Shown piece by piece: positions 43,299 through 51,907 of a stretch of DNA of 64,000 nt; positions within the stretch are counted from its first letter, which is position 1; every line of letters starts with the position of its first letter. Both the position numbers and the translations under genes were made by a program. The DNA is taken from NCBI GenBank assembly GCA_965232265.1, contig CBDDPH010000002.1, positions 3,348,001-3,412,000 on the forward strand. Direction: 5' to 3'. The stretch is from VXRD01 sp965232265 (GTDB lineage Bacteria; Latescibacterota; UBA2968). The notes below the pieces were generated by a model, which saw nothing but the letters and a program-made list of their open reading frames with translations, was not told where the DNA came from and did not search any database.

Positions 43299-44635
43299 AA
43301 CAAACTCCCATCTTCTGAAGGGAGTCCCTCTTTCACAATATGCGTTAGTTCACAAGCAAGAGCATCTCTCTCTGAGCGTTCAGACAGATTGCGATGAAGA
43401 TTGACAAACCGTACACCAACCTGCTCGCCGGTAGCCCCATCGGTATCCATAACATCGTAGTCGAGACACTCAGCATCAAGGACATGGGGGTAGAGAAGAA
43501 CGCTACGCCGACACGCATAACGTTTTGTGTAAGCGTAAAGCTGATACAGATCGTCGCTTCCAACCGTGTTCGAGAATTGTTTCCATTTGGTATCCAAGAC
43601 CAATTGCCGGCCATTCGATGCAATCAGGATATCGGGCTTTAGCAGCAGCACACCTCTGTCCCTATCTCTATCTCTCATTAAATGTCGTCGTTGGCTTTTA
43701 GCCTGAGGATAAAGACGGTATCCATCCAAGTGGGGTATCACCTGTTTTTTGAGAAACGCTGCCACGAAATCTTCAAAGACGCGGTTCATGTCAAACAGTA
43801 ATGAAAAGCTGCGTTCTCTTCCTGAGCGAACCGTGGGAGAGCGTCCTTGCAAGATCAAGCGGCAGAAATGAAGCACATCGGCGAAACGCTCGTTATGTCT
43901 CGTAATGGTTATCTGGTCAAACAACTCGTCGTGGACAAACACATCCTCAACGCCATCAAGCAAAAGTAGGCAATGCCGCAACCTGTCCTGCGTCGATGGG
44001 GTGTGCGCGGAGTTGAGCAGGACTCGGCACGCGGTGCGAAAGATGCGGTTCATCAACGTGTCGTCGGAGAACTCATCAAACCGACAGAAGAAACGCTCGC
44101 GGTGCGCTGCGTTGTGGAGCACCTGTTGGGCAATCAGCAGTTTGCCCTTGAACCGTCGAAGATTTTCCTCCCTACGTATATAGGCCCGCTCAGGACCGCG
44201 TAGCAATTCACGGCGAAGCCGATCCGCGAATATGGATGCAAGAGCCTCAGAAAGTGATGCCTTGCGACTTGCCAAGCGTGCAACATCGCGTTCCCGTACC
44301 GGCACTTGCCCGGCGACAGAGAGCATATAGAGCAAATTGCTACGCGCCTGGAGGTCTTTTTCACCCTTCCCGTTGGGGTCTGCCTCATCTATCTTGGGAA
44401 GTACTTCGACTTGCAAGCCCGGTACTTGGATAACACCGACCCACTGAGTTGTTCGGGCACTGCGGTCGCCCCACGAAAACACGCGGTCTTTCTCGGCACG
44501 TCCGCGTTGATCGAATCGCTTGAGCCGATCATAGAGACGCTGCTCAAGCGATTTAATATTTGGAGAAAATGGAGGCGTACCTTCTCCGTTCCATCGGACG
44601 ATTTTCGTATGCTCTTGGACGACGATACGTTTCAC
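43295..44635 (-). CDS. mcrC: McrC-like nuclease subunit of a McrBC restriction system
   Basis: 446 residues. McrC supplies the DNA-cutting domain to the McrB ring, which cleaves DNA containing modified cytosine or other epigenetic marks. An N-terminal beta region is followed by a helical part and the C-terminal PD-(D/E)xK nuclease: LLKPDILIAS with Asp 335 and LVLDTKWKQF with Asp 348 and Lys 350. The start ATG overlaps the mcrB stop by one base, so the subunits are coupled. All catalytic residues seem present. The recognised modification cannot be told from McrC. Confidence 0.9.
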   Translation of the reverse strand: MKRIVVQEHTKIVRWNGEGTPPFSPNIKSLEQRLYDRLKRFDQRGRAEKDRVFSWGDRSARTTQWVGVIQVPGLQVEVLPKIDEADPNGKGEKDLQARSNLLYMLSVAGQVPVRERDVARLASRKASLSEALASIFADRLRRELLRGPERAYIRREENLRRFKGKLLIAQQVLHNAAHRERFFCRFDEFSDDTLMNRIFRTACRVLLNSAHTPSTQDRLRHCLLLLDGVEDVFVHDELFDQITITRHNERFADVLHFCRLILQGRSPTVRSGRERSFSLLFDMNRVFEDFVAAFLKKQVIPHLDGYRLYPQAKSQRRHLMRDRDRDRGVLLLKPDILIASNGRQLVLDTKWKQFSNTVGSDDLYQLYAYTKRYACRRSVLLYPHVLDAECLDYDVMDTDGATGEQVGVRFVNLHRNLSERSERDALACELTHIVKEGLPSEDGSLL

Positions 44636-46515
44636 TAACTGTCCTCTCGCACTTCCTCGCCGCCTTCTTCCGTATCCGACGAAGATCCATTGCCTATCAA
44701 CTTTTCAAGACGGTCTTCAGATTTGTCAAGTTTGTCAGGTAGTACGCCGAGAAATGTGCGGCCAAGGACCTCGCCATTCATTTTGTCTCCCAAGAAATTT
44801 TCTGAGATCCTAAAATCCACCCGACCTTCGTACTCATCCTGATCAAATCCGAGCGTATCTGCTTCTTCAAACTTCTCGGCTTCTACAATCGGATAATCGT
44901 TGCTTGACCTTTTTTCACCATCCTCGTTGTACGGACAGCCGAGGACAGCGCATATCTTGTACCAGTCCCCGTAGAAATACTCCTGTAGGAGGGGGATAAC
45001 CCGGTCAACAAAGACGCGGCGTAGGTCCTCCAAGTTTTTCACGTTTAGAAAATAGGAATGGCCGAGTTGATGATCTCTGTCATATAGGAACCGAATTCTT
45101 TGATTTAAGGTATTGAAGAGATCAATGATTAACGTGACGAGAGGTGTGTTGTTCTGCAATTTTCGCTTTAGTTCATCCTCAAGAACCTTCGCGTCTGGCA
45201 TTCGCTCTTCAAATTTGAAACGCCTCCTCAACGCTACGTCCATCAGGGCTATAGAGCGATCAGCCGTGTTCATTGTGCCGAGGATGTGCAGGTTCGGCGG
45301 AACGCCAAAATACGCCTGCGAGTAGGGGAGCTTCAATATCAACTCGTTACTTTCTCCAAGCCGCTTGTCCGGTTCGAGCAAAGTAATCAATTCACCGAGA
45401 ATTTTGCTCATATTGCCCCGGTTAATCTCGTCAATGATGAGTACGTATTGCGGGGTTTTGGTCGAAAATAAAAAAGACTCTGATTCACCCTTGTCTAAGG
45501 CTCTCTGTACGACATTATCGCTCTGATCCTCAGATTTTGTCAATCCCTCGGCGGCAGCACGAAGAGCAATTCGCTTAAAGACACCATCATGTAGCTGATA
45601 GCGAACATCGTTACCTTCGTCCTCATCAAGGACTGGGCGCAATCCCTCAACGAACTCCTCGTAGCCGTAGGACTGATGGAACGTGACGAATTCGATTTGT
45701 CCTTTTTTTATATATTCTCGAAATCGGGATTTGATCTCATTTGACTTAAGATTTTTGATTTTGTCGTTACCTAAAATCAACTCAAGTGCCCTTTGGGTTG
45801 TGCTATAGGTCTTGCCAGTACCAGGCGGGCCGTAGAGAATGATGTTCTGTGGGATAGATTCCGGCTCTGGCGTCAGTTTGCCCCATTCCATTAGCTCCAT
45901 TAGCTCCATTAGCCCCATTAGCCTGAAGGGTAAATTCATCCTACGAGCCAACTGCTCGAAGTCATCATCGGGTACTGGATCCAAAGCCTCATCCAGATTG
46001 TCGAGAATTTGCTTATGCCTGCGAGGAACTGAGCCATGAGGATCAATTTGCATTGTAGGGAAATATTTGTTGAATTTTGTGATAAAATCATTGAGTTTGG
46101 ACTCCGAGACTAATGTGGTGAAATAACAGGGAAACAGTGCTGCCAATAGCCGGGTTACCATCGCCCACGGATGAGGGCTTACGCCTAAGTGCGTAATACG
46201 CTCAAGCAGATCGCTACGAAATTCTTCTATGGCATTGAGTCGCTCCTCATTAACATAGAATATATTAACCTCAAACGATTGCTCTGCCATCCATGAACGC
46301 AGCAACTCATCGCTAATCGCTGGTTCAACATTGACATTTCCCTGGCCTACACCTGAAATGGTATCACCCCAAATGCGACTATGGAACTTCTCACTTTCGC
46401 GTTCTCTCGAATCCGCATCTGCAACATAGGCTAACAGTTCGCTTATTCTCTCATGTCTTTCAGAATCGTCTTTCACTGCGTTGCAAGCTACACGCAACCT
46501 TTCCAAATCATTCAT
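44635..46515 (-). CDS. mcrB: McrB-like AAA+ GTPase subunit of a McrBC restriction system
   Basis: 626 residues from ATG 46515, chosen because AAGGAC lies seven bases upstream; an in-frame TTG 46611 would add 32 residues but lies in the flanking repeat. The N-terminal ~200 residues should bind DNA and set specificity; I do not recognise a 5-methylcytosine fold there. The motor has Walker A YGPPGTGKT (~228-236), Walker B VLIIDEINRGN (~359-368) and the McrB hallmark MNTADRS (~415-421), with RRRF after it. A short tandem repeat (LMGLMELMELME) lies before the Walker A. Forms a hexamer with McrC. Confidence 0.92.
   Translation of the reverse strand: MNDLERLRVACNAVKDDSERHERISELLAYVADADSRERESEKFHSRIWGDTISGVGQGNVNVEPAISDELLRSWMAEQSFEVNIFYVNEERLNAIEEFRSDLLERITHLGVSPHPWAMVTRLLAALFPCYFTTLVSESKLNDFITKFNKYFPTMQIDPHGSVPRRHKQILDNLDEALDPVPDDDFEQLARRMNLPFRLMGLMELMELMEWGKLTPEPESIPQNIILYGPPGTGKTYSTTQRALELILGNDKIKNLKSNEIKSRFREYIKKGQIEFVTFHQSYGYEEFVEGLRPVLDEDEGNDVRYQLHDGVFKRIALRAAAEGLTKSEDQSDNVVQRALDKGESESFLFSTKTPQYVLIIDEINRGNMSKILGELITLLEPDKRLGESNELILKLPYSQAYFGVPPNLHILGTMNTADRSIALMDVALRRRFKFEERMPDAKVLEDELKRKLQNNTPLVTLIIDLFNTLNQRIRFLYDRDHQLGHSYFLNVKNLEDLRRVFVDRVIPLLQEYFYGDWYKICAVLGCPYNEDGEKRSSNDYPIVEAEKFEEADTLGFDQDEYEGRVDFRISENFLGDKMNGEVLGRTFLGVLPDKLDKSEDRLEKLIGNGSSSDTEEGGEEVREDS
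45889..45921. repeat. 9-base in-frame microrepeat inside mcrB
   Basis: Three and two-thirds copies of CATTAGCTC (one base changed in the third) encode LMELMELMG-type tripeptides between the N-terminal and motor domains of McrB. Length change here would keep the frame and alter the linker. Confidence 0.7.
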
Positions 46516-46607
46516 CGCTGCGTCCTTATAGAGAAGACCAACTTTGGCAAGGGTAATGATCGGTGAGTCATTGAGTACCCCCCTCCCTTCACTATTCCCC
46601 GCAAAGA

Positions 46608-46636
46608 TCAAGTATGTGATATTTTGATTCTGGAAG
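46608..46636. repeat. right copy of the 29-base direct repeat
   Basis: TCAAGTAT, four variable bases, TATTTTGATTCTGGAAG; 25 of 29 match the copy at 41152. It lies in the mcrB-higB divergent gap, 22 bases before higB. Confidence 0.7.
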
Positions 46637-46657
46637 AAGATAGGTTATATTTGGTTT

Positions 46658-46936
46658 ATGATCCTCAGTTTCCGGCACAAAGGTCTCAAAGCTCTCTATG
46701 AAGAAGGGAATCGGCGATATATTCAACCCGAGTACGCTGACAAAATAGGGCGTATTTTAGCTCGCCTTGATGAGGCGACAGTGCCTGGGGACATGAACCT
46801 GCCGGGTTTCCGACTTCATCCGCTAAAAGGTGATCGCACGGGATACTGGGCAGTTAGTGTGTCGGGTAACTGGCGCATCGTGTTTCGGTTTGACGGAGAG
46901 AATGCTTGTAATGTGGACCTGGTTGACTACCACTAA
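46658..46936 (+). CDS. higB: RelE/HigB-type toxin
   Basis: 92 residues of the HigB/plasmid-killer type, opening with ILSFRHKGLKALYEEGNRRY, and ending in WAVSVSGNWRIVFRFDGENACNVDLVDYH, the conserved C-terminal strands with Arg and His. Such toxins cut mRNA at the ribosome until neutralised by HigA. The antitoxin gene follows after nine bases, with toxin first, the usual higBA order. The pair lies just outside the right repeat of the HEPN-McrBC block and is probably self-regulated from the gap upstream. Confidence 0.9.
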   Translation: MILSFRHKGLKALYEEGNRRYIQPEYADKIGRILARLDEATVPGDMNLPGFRLHPLKGDRTGYWAVSVSGNWRIVFRFDGENACNVDLVDYH

Positions 46937-46945
46937 GGAGAAAAA

Positions 46946-47245
46946 ATGCCGATGAAGAATCCACCCCATCCGGGGCTGTCAGTACGTTACGATTGCCTGG
47001 AGCCACTTGGGCTGAGTGTGACTGTAGCCGCGCAAAAACTCGGCGTTGACCATAAGGAACTATCGGATATCGTGGACGGCCGGGCTGGCATCTCGCCCGA
47101 GATGGCGATTCGCTTGGACAAAGCCTTCGGCGGAGGCGCGATCACATGGTACCGAATGCAGGCGGCCTACGATCTGGCTCAGGCTATGCAGAAGGCCGAT
47201 GAGATTTTGGTTGAGCGCGTTGTAATCACGACACCATCCGACTGA
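46946..47245 (+). CDS. higA: HigA-type antitoxin with Xre-family HTH
   Basis: 99 residues with the HigA-like opening PPHPGLSVRYDCLEPLGLSV and a helix-turn-helix (TVAAQKLGVDHKELSDIVDGRAGISPEMAIRLDKAF). The C-terminal TWYRMQAAYDLAQAM is typical. It neutralises HigB and should repress the pair's promoter. AAGGAG lies eight bases upstream of its ATG. A hairpin terminator follows. Confidence 0.9.
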   Translation: MPMKNPPHPGLSVRYDCLEPLGLSVTVAAQKLGVDHKELSDIVDGRAGISPEMAIRLDKAFGGGAITWYRMQAAYDLAQAMQKADEILVERVVITTPSD

Positions 47246-47291
47246 TTTATACCTATCCCACCGAATCCTGTCTCCCCTGAAAAAACAACTT

Positions 47292-47324
47292 GAGGGACTG
47301 CCCATTTTAGTCAGGCAATCCCTC
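47292..47324 (+). terminator. terminator between higBA and the VOC gene
   Basis: Arms GAGGGACTGCC and GGCAATCCCTC (one mismatch) around an 11-base loop; the left side is A-rich, so it may act in both directions between these convergent genes. Confidence 0.6.
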
Positions 47325-47329
47325 GTGTC

Positions 47330-47707
47330 TTACCTCTCCAACAACTCAATTTCATACCCATCGGGATCATCGACAAAAGCCATTTTGCGCCCTGTGGGGA
47401 ATGTCTCTCGCCAATCGCCGGGCCAAATATCGAGTCCATTTTTCTCCAACTCATCGCAAAAAGCAATCAAATCGGGCACGCCAATCGCGAAGTGCATCAA
47501 ATCTTCGGGCACATTCAACTCGTAATCATCGGAATACGTCAACTCCAGGGTATGCTCATTGCCCGGCAATTCCAGATGGCAGATCTGATTGCCCGCTGGC
47601 GACTTTTCCGAGCGGCTCTTCACCACAAAACCAAAGTGATCGCAATAATACTGGATCGACCTGTCCAAATCGCTCACGCGAACGCGCGTATGAAGAAATA
47701 CAGCCAT
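47330..47707 (-). CDS. glyoxalase I-like VOC-family protein
   Basis: 125 residues, the size of lactoylglutathione lyase (GloA), which isomerises the methylglyoxal-glutathione hemithioacetal. The paired beta-alpha-beta-beta-beta units and the four metal ligands are visible: His 6 (FLHTRVRV), Glu 55 (HTLELTYSD), His 72 (LMHFAIGV) and Glu 121 (YEIELLER). Layout and spacing match GloA well, though other VOC isomerases cannot be excluded. It stands alone, converging with higBA. Confidence 0.87.
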   Translation of the reverse strand: MAVFLHTRVRVSDLDRSIQYYCDHFGFVVKSRSEKSPAGNQICHLELPGNEHTLELTYSDDYELNVPEDLMHFAIGVPDLIAFCDELEKNGLDIWPGDWRETFPTGRKMAFVDDPDGYEIELLER

Positions 47708-47971
47708 GGAAAACTCCTTTCAAAAAAGAAAAAGTGCGATTGACAACTTCAATGACCACCAAAGATACACATGAATGAGACAAAGACAAGGGGGAATTAG
47801 GAATTGGGAATTGAGAATTAGGGAGCGGTGTACAACTGGTCGCAGTTCAGACCAGTTCATTAAAAACAGGGGGCTGGAGATTAGGGGTGGGACTGACAAC
47901 TGACCGCTAAAAACAAAAAAACAGGTCGCGCACAAAGCGGAACCTGATTGACACAACAGCAGAGAGAAACG

Positions 47972-48352
47972 TTAGACCATAGAATACGTCGATAGTGATG
48001 GGGGTTTGACCTTTTGCCCGGGCTCTATACCCAGAGCGCGTTGCACCCGTCTTATAGCGATGCGGTAGTGACTTTGCACCGCACTTTTTGATATCTCTAA
48101 AAGCAGCGCGATCTCTGTAAACGTCTTGCCCTGTGAACGCAGCAACAAAACCTCGTACTTGCGCCCAATCAGCACCGTCTCAATGACGTCTTTGACCTGA
48201 GCCAAACGCACGGGGTCTGCCTCGCCGGGCATCAAATGACGGATATGACACGGCGCACCGTTTTCCTGTAAATTATCGGAAAGGCGAGCAATATCTTCTG
48301 GCGAAAAACAAATCTCGCGCACCGTATTATAATGTATTCTTTCGCGCTTCAT
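47972..48352 (-). CDS. sigma-factor region 4/LuxR-like HTH regulator
   Basis: 126 residues. The C-terminal half has a helix-turn-helix (YEVLLLRSQGKTFTEIALLLEISKSAVQSHYRIAIRRVQRAL) of the sigma-70 region 4 type. The N-terminal half (INTVREICFSPEDIARLSDNLQ-like) is too short to be region 2. It may be a small transcription regulator or a degenerate ECF-type factor that binds -35-like DNA. Divergent from the CNNM gene. The 264-base gap to the VOC gene holds text-like repeats (GGAATTGGGAATTGAGAATT) and no gene. Confidence 0.75.
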   Translation of the reverse strand: MKRERIHYNTVREICFSPEDIARLSDNLQENGAPCHIRHLMPGEADPVRLAQVKDVIETVLIGRKYEVLLLRSQGKTFTEIALLLEISKSAVQSHYRIAIRRVQRALGIEPGQKVKPPSLSTYSMV

Positions 48353-48501
48353 AGCATTTTGTAAAAATGATCAACTCCGTCAATTTTCGAAACTCAGGAC
48401 GCCGTAATTTAGCGGATTCAAACACACTTGGCAAGGAAAAATACCTTATTGCAAGCCAGAAGTTACACTTCTACTAAAATTGTACCCACCTCGCAAACAT
48501 C

Positions 48502-48529
48502 TTGACGAAAAATAATTTATGCTTAAATA
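48502..48529 (+). promoter_or_regulatory. possible promoter for the CNNM/CBS gene
   Basis: TTGACG, a 16-base spacer and TAAATA end 45 bases before the start. It fits the sigma-70 pattern moderately. Confidence 0.35.
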
Positions 48530-48574
48530 AAAGACTACCCCCTCCCCGTCTTGTCAAACAGGAGACAAAATTCC

Positions 48575-49624
48575 ATGATCGAGCTTACTGTTGTTGTCGC
48601 TGCTGTCATTCTTACCTCTGCCATGTGCTCGCTTTTTGAAGCCGTACTCTATTCTGTACCCATCAGCCATATTGAAACCCTCGCGCGGGAAAACAAAACC
48701 TCTGGTCTCATATTGCGACGTTTGCGCCAAACCGTTGACCGTCCAATTTCCGCCATCTTATCTCTGAACACCATATCAAATACCGGCGGCGTCAGCCTGG
48801 CGGGATTTCTCTTTGCCACCGCGGTTATGGGAGAGAAAAATACCGGCGAATCCTTTGCGGGCATTGCCTTTTCCATTGCCATGACCTTCGCCATCCTATT
48901 CTTATCCGAACTCCTGCCCAAAACAGTCGGCGTGGTTTACGCACGTCCCCTGTCGAGCATGATCGCCCGCCCTCTCCAGTTATTGGTCTGGATATTCGCG
49001 CCATTTATTGTATTGTCGCGTCTGGCTACGCGCCTGGTTGCCAAAGAACAGAATGAACAGGATATTTCCGATGAAGAACTCATTTCACTTGCGCGCCTGG
49101 GAAGACGCAGCGGCGCATTAGATCCCACAGAAGCGCGTGTCATACAAAATATTCTCTCCCTCAAATCCAAAACCGCACATGAGGTCATGACCCCCCGAAC
49201 CGTCGTCTTTTCACTCAAAGACGACCTCACCGTTGAAGAAGCCCGCGAGCAGCGCGGAATATGGTCTCATAGCCGCATTCCCGTTTACGAGAAAGACGTT
49301 GAAGACATTGTCGGCATTGTTTTGCGGCGCGACATCCTGGCCGCCCTGACCAATGACCGCGGCCACAGCAAATTATCGGACCTCATGCACCCCGTTCATT
49401 TTGTCGCCGAATCGCACAGCCTCGACCGCATCTTGCAAATGTTCCTCGACCGCCGTCAACATCTCTTTACGGTCATCGATGAATACGGGGGCCTCGCTGG
49501 CGTTCTGACACTCGAAGATGTACTCGAAGCAATTCTCGGTTCTGAAATCGTAGATGAATCCGACCGCGTTGACAATCTGCGCGAACTCGCCCGCCGCCGT
49601 CGCCGCCAAACATTGGATGAATAA
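48575..49624 (+). CDS. CNNM/DUF21 and CBS-domain membrane protein (CorB/HlyC-like)
   Basis: 349 residues from ATG 48575 (AGGAGA ten bases upstream; an in-frame start 24 bases earlier is weaker). Residues 1-165 are the DUF21 membrane domain with three to four helices and the pattern SAMCSLFEAVLYSVP, LNTISNTGG and LSELLPKTVG. Two CBS domains follow (MTPRTVVFSLKDD to IVGIVLRRDIL, then HPVHFVAESHSL to LAGVLTLEDVLEAILG). The C-terminal CorC domain is missing, which is common. Family members affect Mg2+ or Co2+ transport and are regulated by nucleotides through CBS. Confidence 0.9.
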   Translation: MIELTVVVAAVILTSAMCSLFEAVLYSVPISHIETLARENKTSGLILRRLRQTVDRPISAILSLNTISNTGGVSLAGFLFATAVMGEKNTGESFAGIAFSIAMTFAILFLSELLPKTVGVVYARPLSSMIARPLQLLVWIFAPFIVLSRLATRLVAKEQNEQDISDEELISLARLGRRSGALDPTEARVIQNILSLKSKTAHEVMTPRTVVFSLKDDLTVEEAREQRGIWSHSRIPVYEKDVEDIVGIVLRRDILAALTNDRGHSKLSDLMHPVHFVAESHSLDRILQMFLDRRQHLFTVIDEYGGLAGVLTLEDVLEAILGSEIVDESDRVDNLRELARRRRRQTLDE

Positions 49625-49749
49625 AATTAAAAAGTAAAAATTGGGAGCCGGCTATTGGATAGTGTACTCACCTTTTATGGCTCACCTCTTACCTGGCGAG
49701 GTTGGGTTTAGGCGGGGTTGGGACTGACAACTGACGACTGGAGTAATTT

Positions 49750-50742
49750 ATGCTACGTGTATGCGTCATCGGGCTGGGGCCAATTGGCAACCGGCACGCT
49801 GATATTTATGTAGAAAACCCACTGTCCGAACTTGTGGGCGTATGCGACATCGACGAAACCCGCGCCAACGCGGCCGCACAACGCCTGGGCGTCGCCGCTT
49901 TTTACAACGTTCCAAAAATGCTTGAAGAACTCAAACCCGATGTGGTAAGCGTAGCCACGGGCGGCTATGAATACAGCAGTGATCACTACGCGCCCACCAT
50001 ACAAGCCATCGAAGCCGGCTGTCATGTCCTGGGCGAAAAACCCATCTCAAATAATATTTCCCACGGCGAAGAAATGGTCGCCAAAGCAAAAGAAATGGGC
50101 GTCTGCTACGGCATTGACCTCAACCACCGCTTTACCCCTGCGGCTCGCCTTGCAAAAAAATGGGTCGATGAAGGGCGCCTGGGCCATCTGCTCTTTATCA
50201 ATATGGCGATGTGGATCATGAACCCGGCGGAAAGCTCGCCGTATTATCACCTCAAAGCACTGCACCCACACACCATTGACGTCATGCGCTATTTCTGTGG
50301 CGATATCGAAGCGGTCCACTGTTTCGCCACCAAAGCACCAGGGCGCCAAATATGGTCCACCGCACAGTTCAACATGCGTTTTAAAAATGGCGTGGTCGGC
50401 TCACTCACGGGCAGTTACGACATCGCACGCGGACACCCCATGGAACGCTGCGAAGTCGCCGGCACAGGCGGCCGCTTCGTCCTTGATGACATGTGGCACG
50501 AACTCACCCTCTACCCGGCGGGCAACCTCGAAAAAACCGTGTACACAGACCCTGCCTTTGGGGGATTTGGCGACTTTATCGACACCTTCCGCGACCGCAT
50601 CGGCACATTTCTCCGCCAGGTTAACGAAGGAGTTGCACCCGCAGACATCGACGGCTCGGGCGAAGAAGGACTCGCCGCTCAAAAAGTCATTGCCGCAGCC
50701 ATTGAATCGCTCGACACCGAAACAGTTGTTTACGTAAAATGA
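49750..50742 (+). CDS. Gfo/Idh/MocA-family oxidoreductase
   Basis: 330 residues. NAD(P)-binding LRVCVIGLGPIGNRH (2-16) and catalytic-site CHVLGEKPISNN (EKP, ~95-106) are canonical, followed by YGIDLNHRFTPAARLAKKW and the substrate-site HPHTIDVMRYFCGDI with the conserved His-x3-Asp. It begins a run of two oxidoreductases and an O-methyltransferase on the plus strand, probably one operon acting on a sugar or inositol derivative. The ribosome site is weak. Confidence 0.9.
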   Translation: MLRVCVIGLGPIGNRHADIYVENPLSELVGVCDIDETRANAAAQRLGVAAFYNVPKMLEELKPDVVSVATGGYEYSSDHYAPTIQAIEAGCHVLGEKPISNNISHGEEMVAKAKEMGVCYGIDLNHRFTPAARLAKKWVDEGRLGHLLFINMAMWIMNPAESSPYYHLKALHPHTIDVMRYFCGDIEAVHCFATKAPGRQIWSTAQFNMRFKNGVVGSLTGSYDIARGHPMERCEVAGTGGRFVLDDMWHELTLYPAGNLEKTVYTDPAFGGFGDFIDTFRDRIGTFLRQVNEGVAPADIDGSGEEGLAAQKVIAAAIESLDTETVVYVK

Positions 50743-50838
50743 CGAATGGACGAATGGCAATACATTGATTGTAGGAGAAGAGACGGCTCCACTATCCACT
50801 ATCCACTGATTCACAACAGAACACAAAGGTCCTGCGCT

Positions 50839-51882
50839 ATGGATAAAGTTCACATTGGCGTCATCAGCCACGCACACGGACACATCAACACATATTGCGG
50901 TCAAATGCAGCATTTTGACGATGTCGAACTCATCGCCACATGGGACGACAACAAAGATCGCGGACTCGAAAACGCCAACAAATTCGGCATGGAATTTCGC
51001 ACATCCGCAGACGCCGTACTGGGCGACCCAAACATCGACACCGTCATGATCGGCATAGAAACCAACCGCCACGCAGAACACGCAATAATGGCCGCTCAGG
51101 CGGGCAAAAACATCCTGCTCCAAAAACCCATGGCCACCACCCTTGAAGATTGCGACCGCATCATCGAAGCCGTAAATAAAACGGATGTGAAATTCAGCAT
51201 GGCCTTTCAGATGCGGCAGGACCCCGTCAACCGCAAAATCAAGGAACTCGTTGACAAAGGCGTAGTCGGGAATATCGCGGTCGTGCGCCGAAGACATTGC
51301 ATCCCCGTTCTGCTCAATCCCCACTTTGTCACTGGCGCGTCCAGATGGCACCTCGACCCCATTGCCAATATTGGCATGTACTTCGACGATGCCACCCATG
51401 CCGCCGACTGGTTCTACTGGATCTTTGGCCGCCCCGTCTCAGTCATGGCCGAAATCGACAACATCGTGACAGATACTGCGCCAGACGACAACGGCGTCTC
51501 CATCTTCCGCTTTGAAACTGGCATAATGGGCATCTTGTTCAACGGCTCCACCACTGCCGCAGGCGTCAACACCACTGAAATCTACGGCGACGAAGGAACC
51601 ATCATCCAGGACTACGGAGACGCGCCCTCCACCTCTGCGCCGCGTTCAGAAGACGCTGTCCCACTCAAATACATCCGCCGCGGTGACGATCGTTGGACCG
51701 AGTTCAAAATGGACATACCCAAAGGGCAGGGCGAGCGCATCGCCGCCATACCCCGTCCCTTTATCAACTATATTCGCGGCCTGAGCGACGAGCGCGTCTC
51801 CCCCGAAGAAGGGCGCGTCTCCGTTGAAATGATCCTCGGCGCGTATCAATCGGCAAAAGAAGGCAGAAGAATCACACTGTAA
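50839..51882 (+). CDS. Gfo/Idh/MocA-family oxidoreductase (QKP variant)
   Basis: 347 residues from ATG 50839, preceded by AAAGG about ten bases upstream; the frame is open to 50746, but that region consists of CACTATC-type tandem repeats. N-terminus VHIGVISHAHGHINTY lacks a clean GxGxxG, and the catalytic segment is ILLQKPMATT, with Gln in place of Glu before Lys-Pro. The C-terminal part (GMYFDDATHAADWFYWIFG) has the usual His and Asp. An altered but recognisable member, perhaps with a different cofactor or a non-oxidoreductase role. Confidence 0.85.
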   Translation: MDKVHIGVISHAHGHINTYCGQMQHFDDVELIATWDDNKDRGLENANKFGMEFRTSADAVLGDPNIDTVMIGIETNRHAEHAIMAAQAGKNILLQKPMATTLEDCDRIIEAVNKTDVKFSMAFQMRQDPVNRKIKELVDKGVVGNIAVVRRRHCIPVLLNPHFVTGASRWHLDPIANIGMYFDDATHAADWFYWIFGRPVSVMAEIDNIVTDTAPDDNGVSIFRFETGIMGILFNGSTTAAGVNTTEIYGDEGTIIQDYGDAPSTSAPRSEDAVPLKYIRRGDDRWTEFKMDIPKGQGERIAAIPRPFINYIRGLSDERVSPEEGRVSVEMILGAYQSAKEGRRITL

Positions 51883-51907
51883 AAGCGCACAATGAAAGGA
51901 TAACCCA

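Noticed and set aside
46516..46611. 32-residue N-terminal extension of McrB from a TTG
   Set aside because: The TTG start lies in the direct repeat without a ribosome site, whereas ATG 46515 has AAGGAC seven bases upstream.
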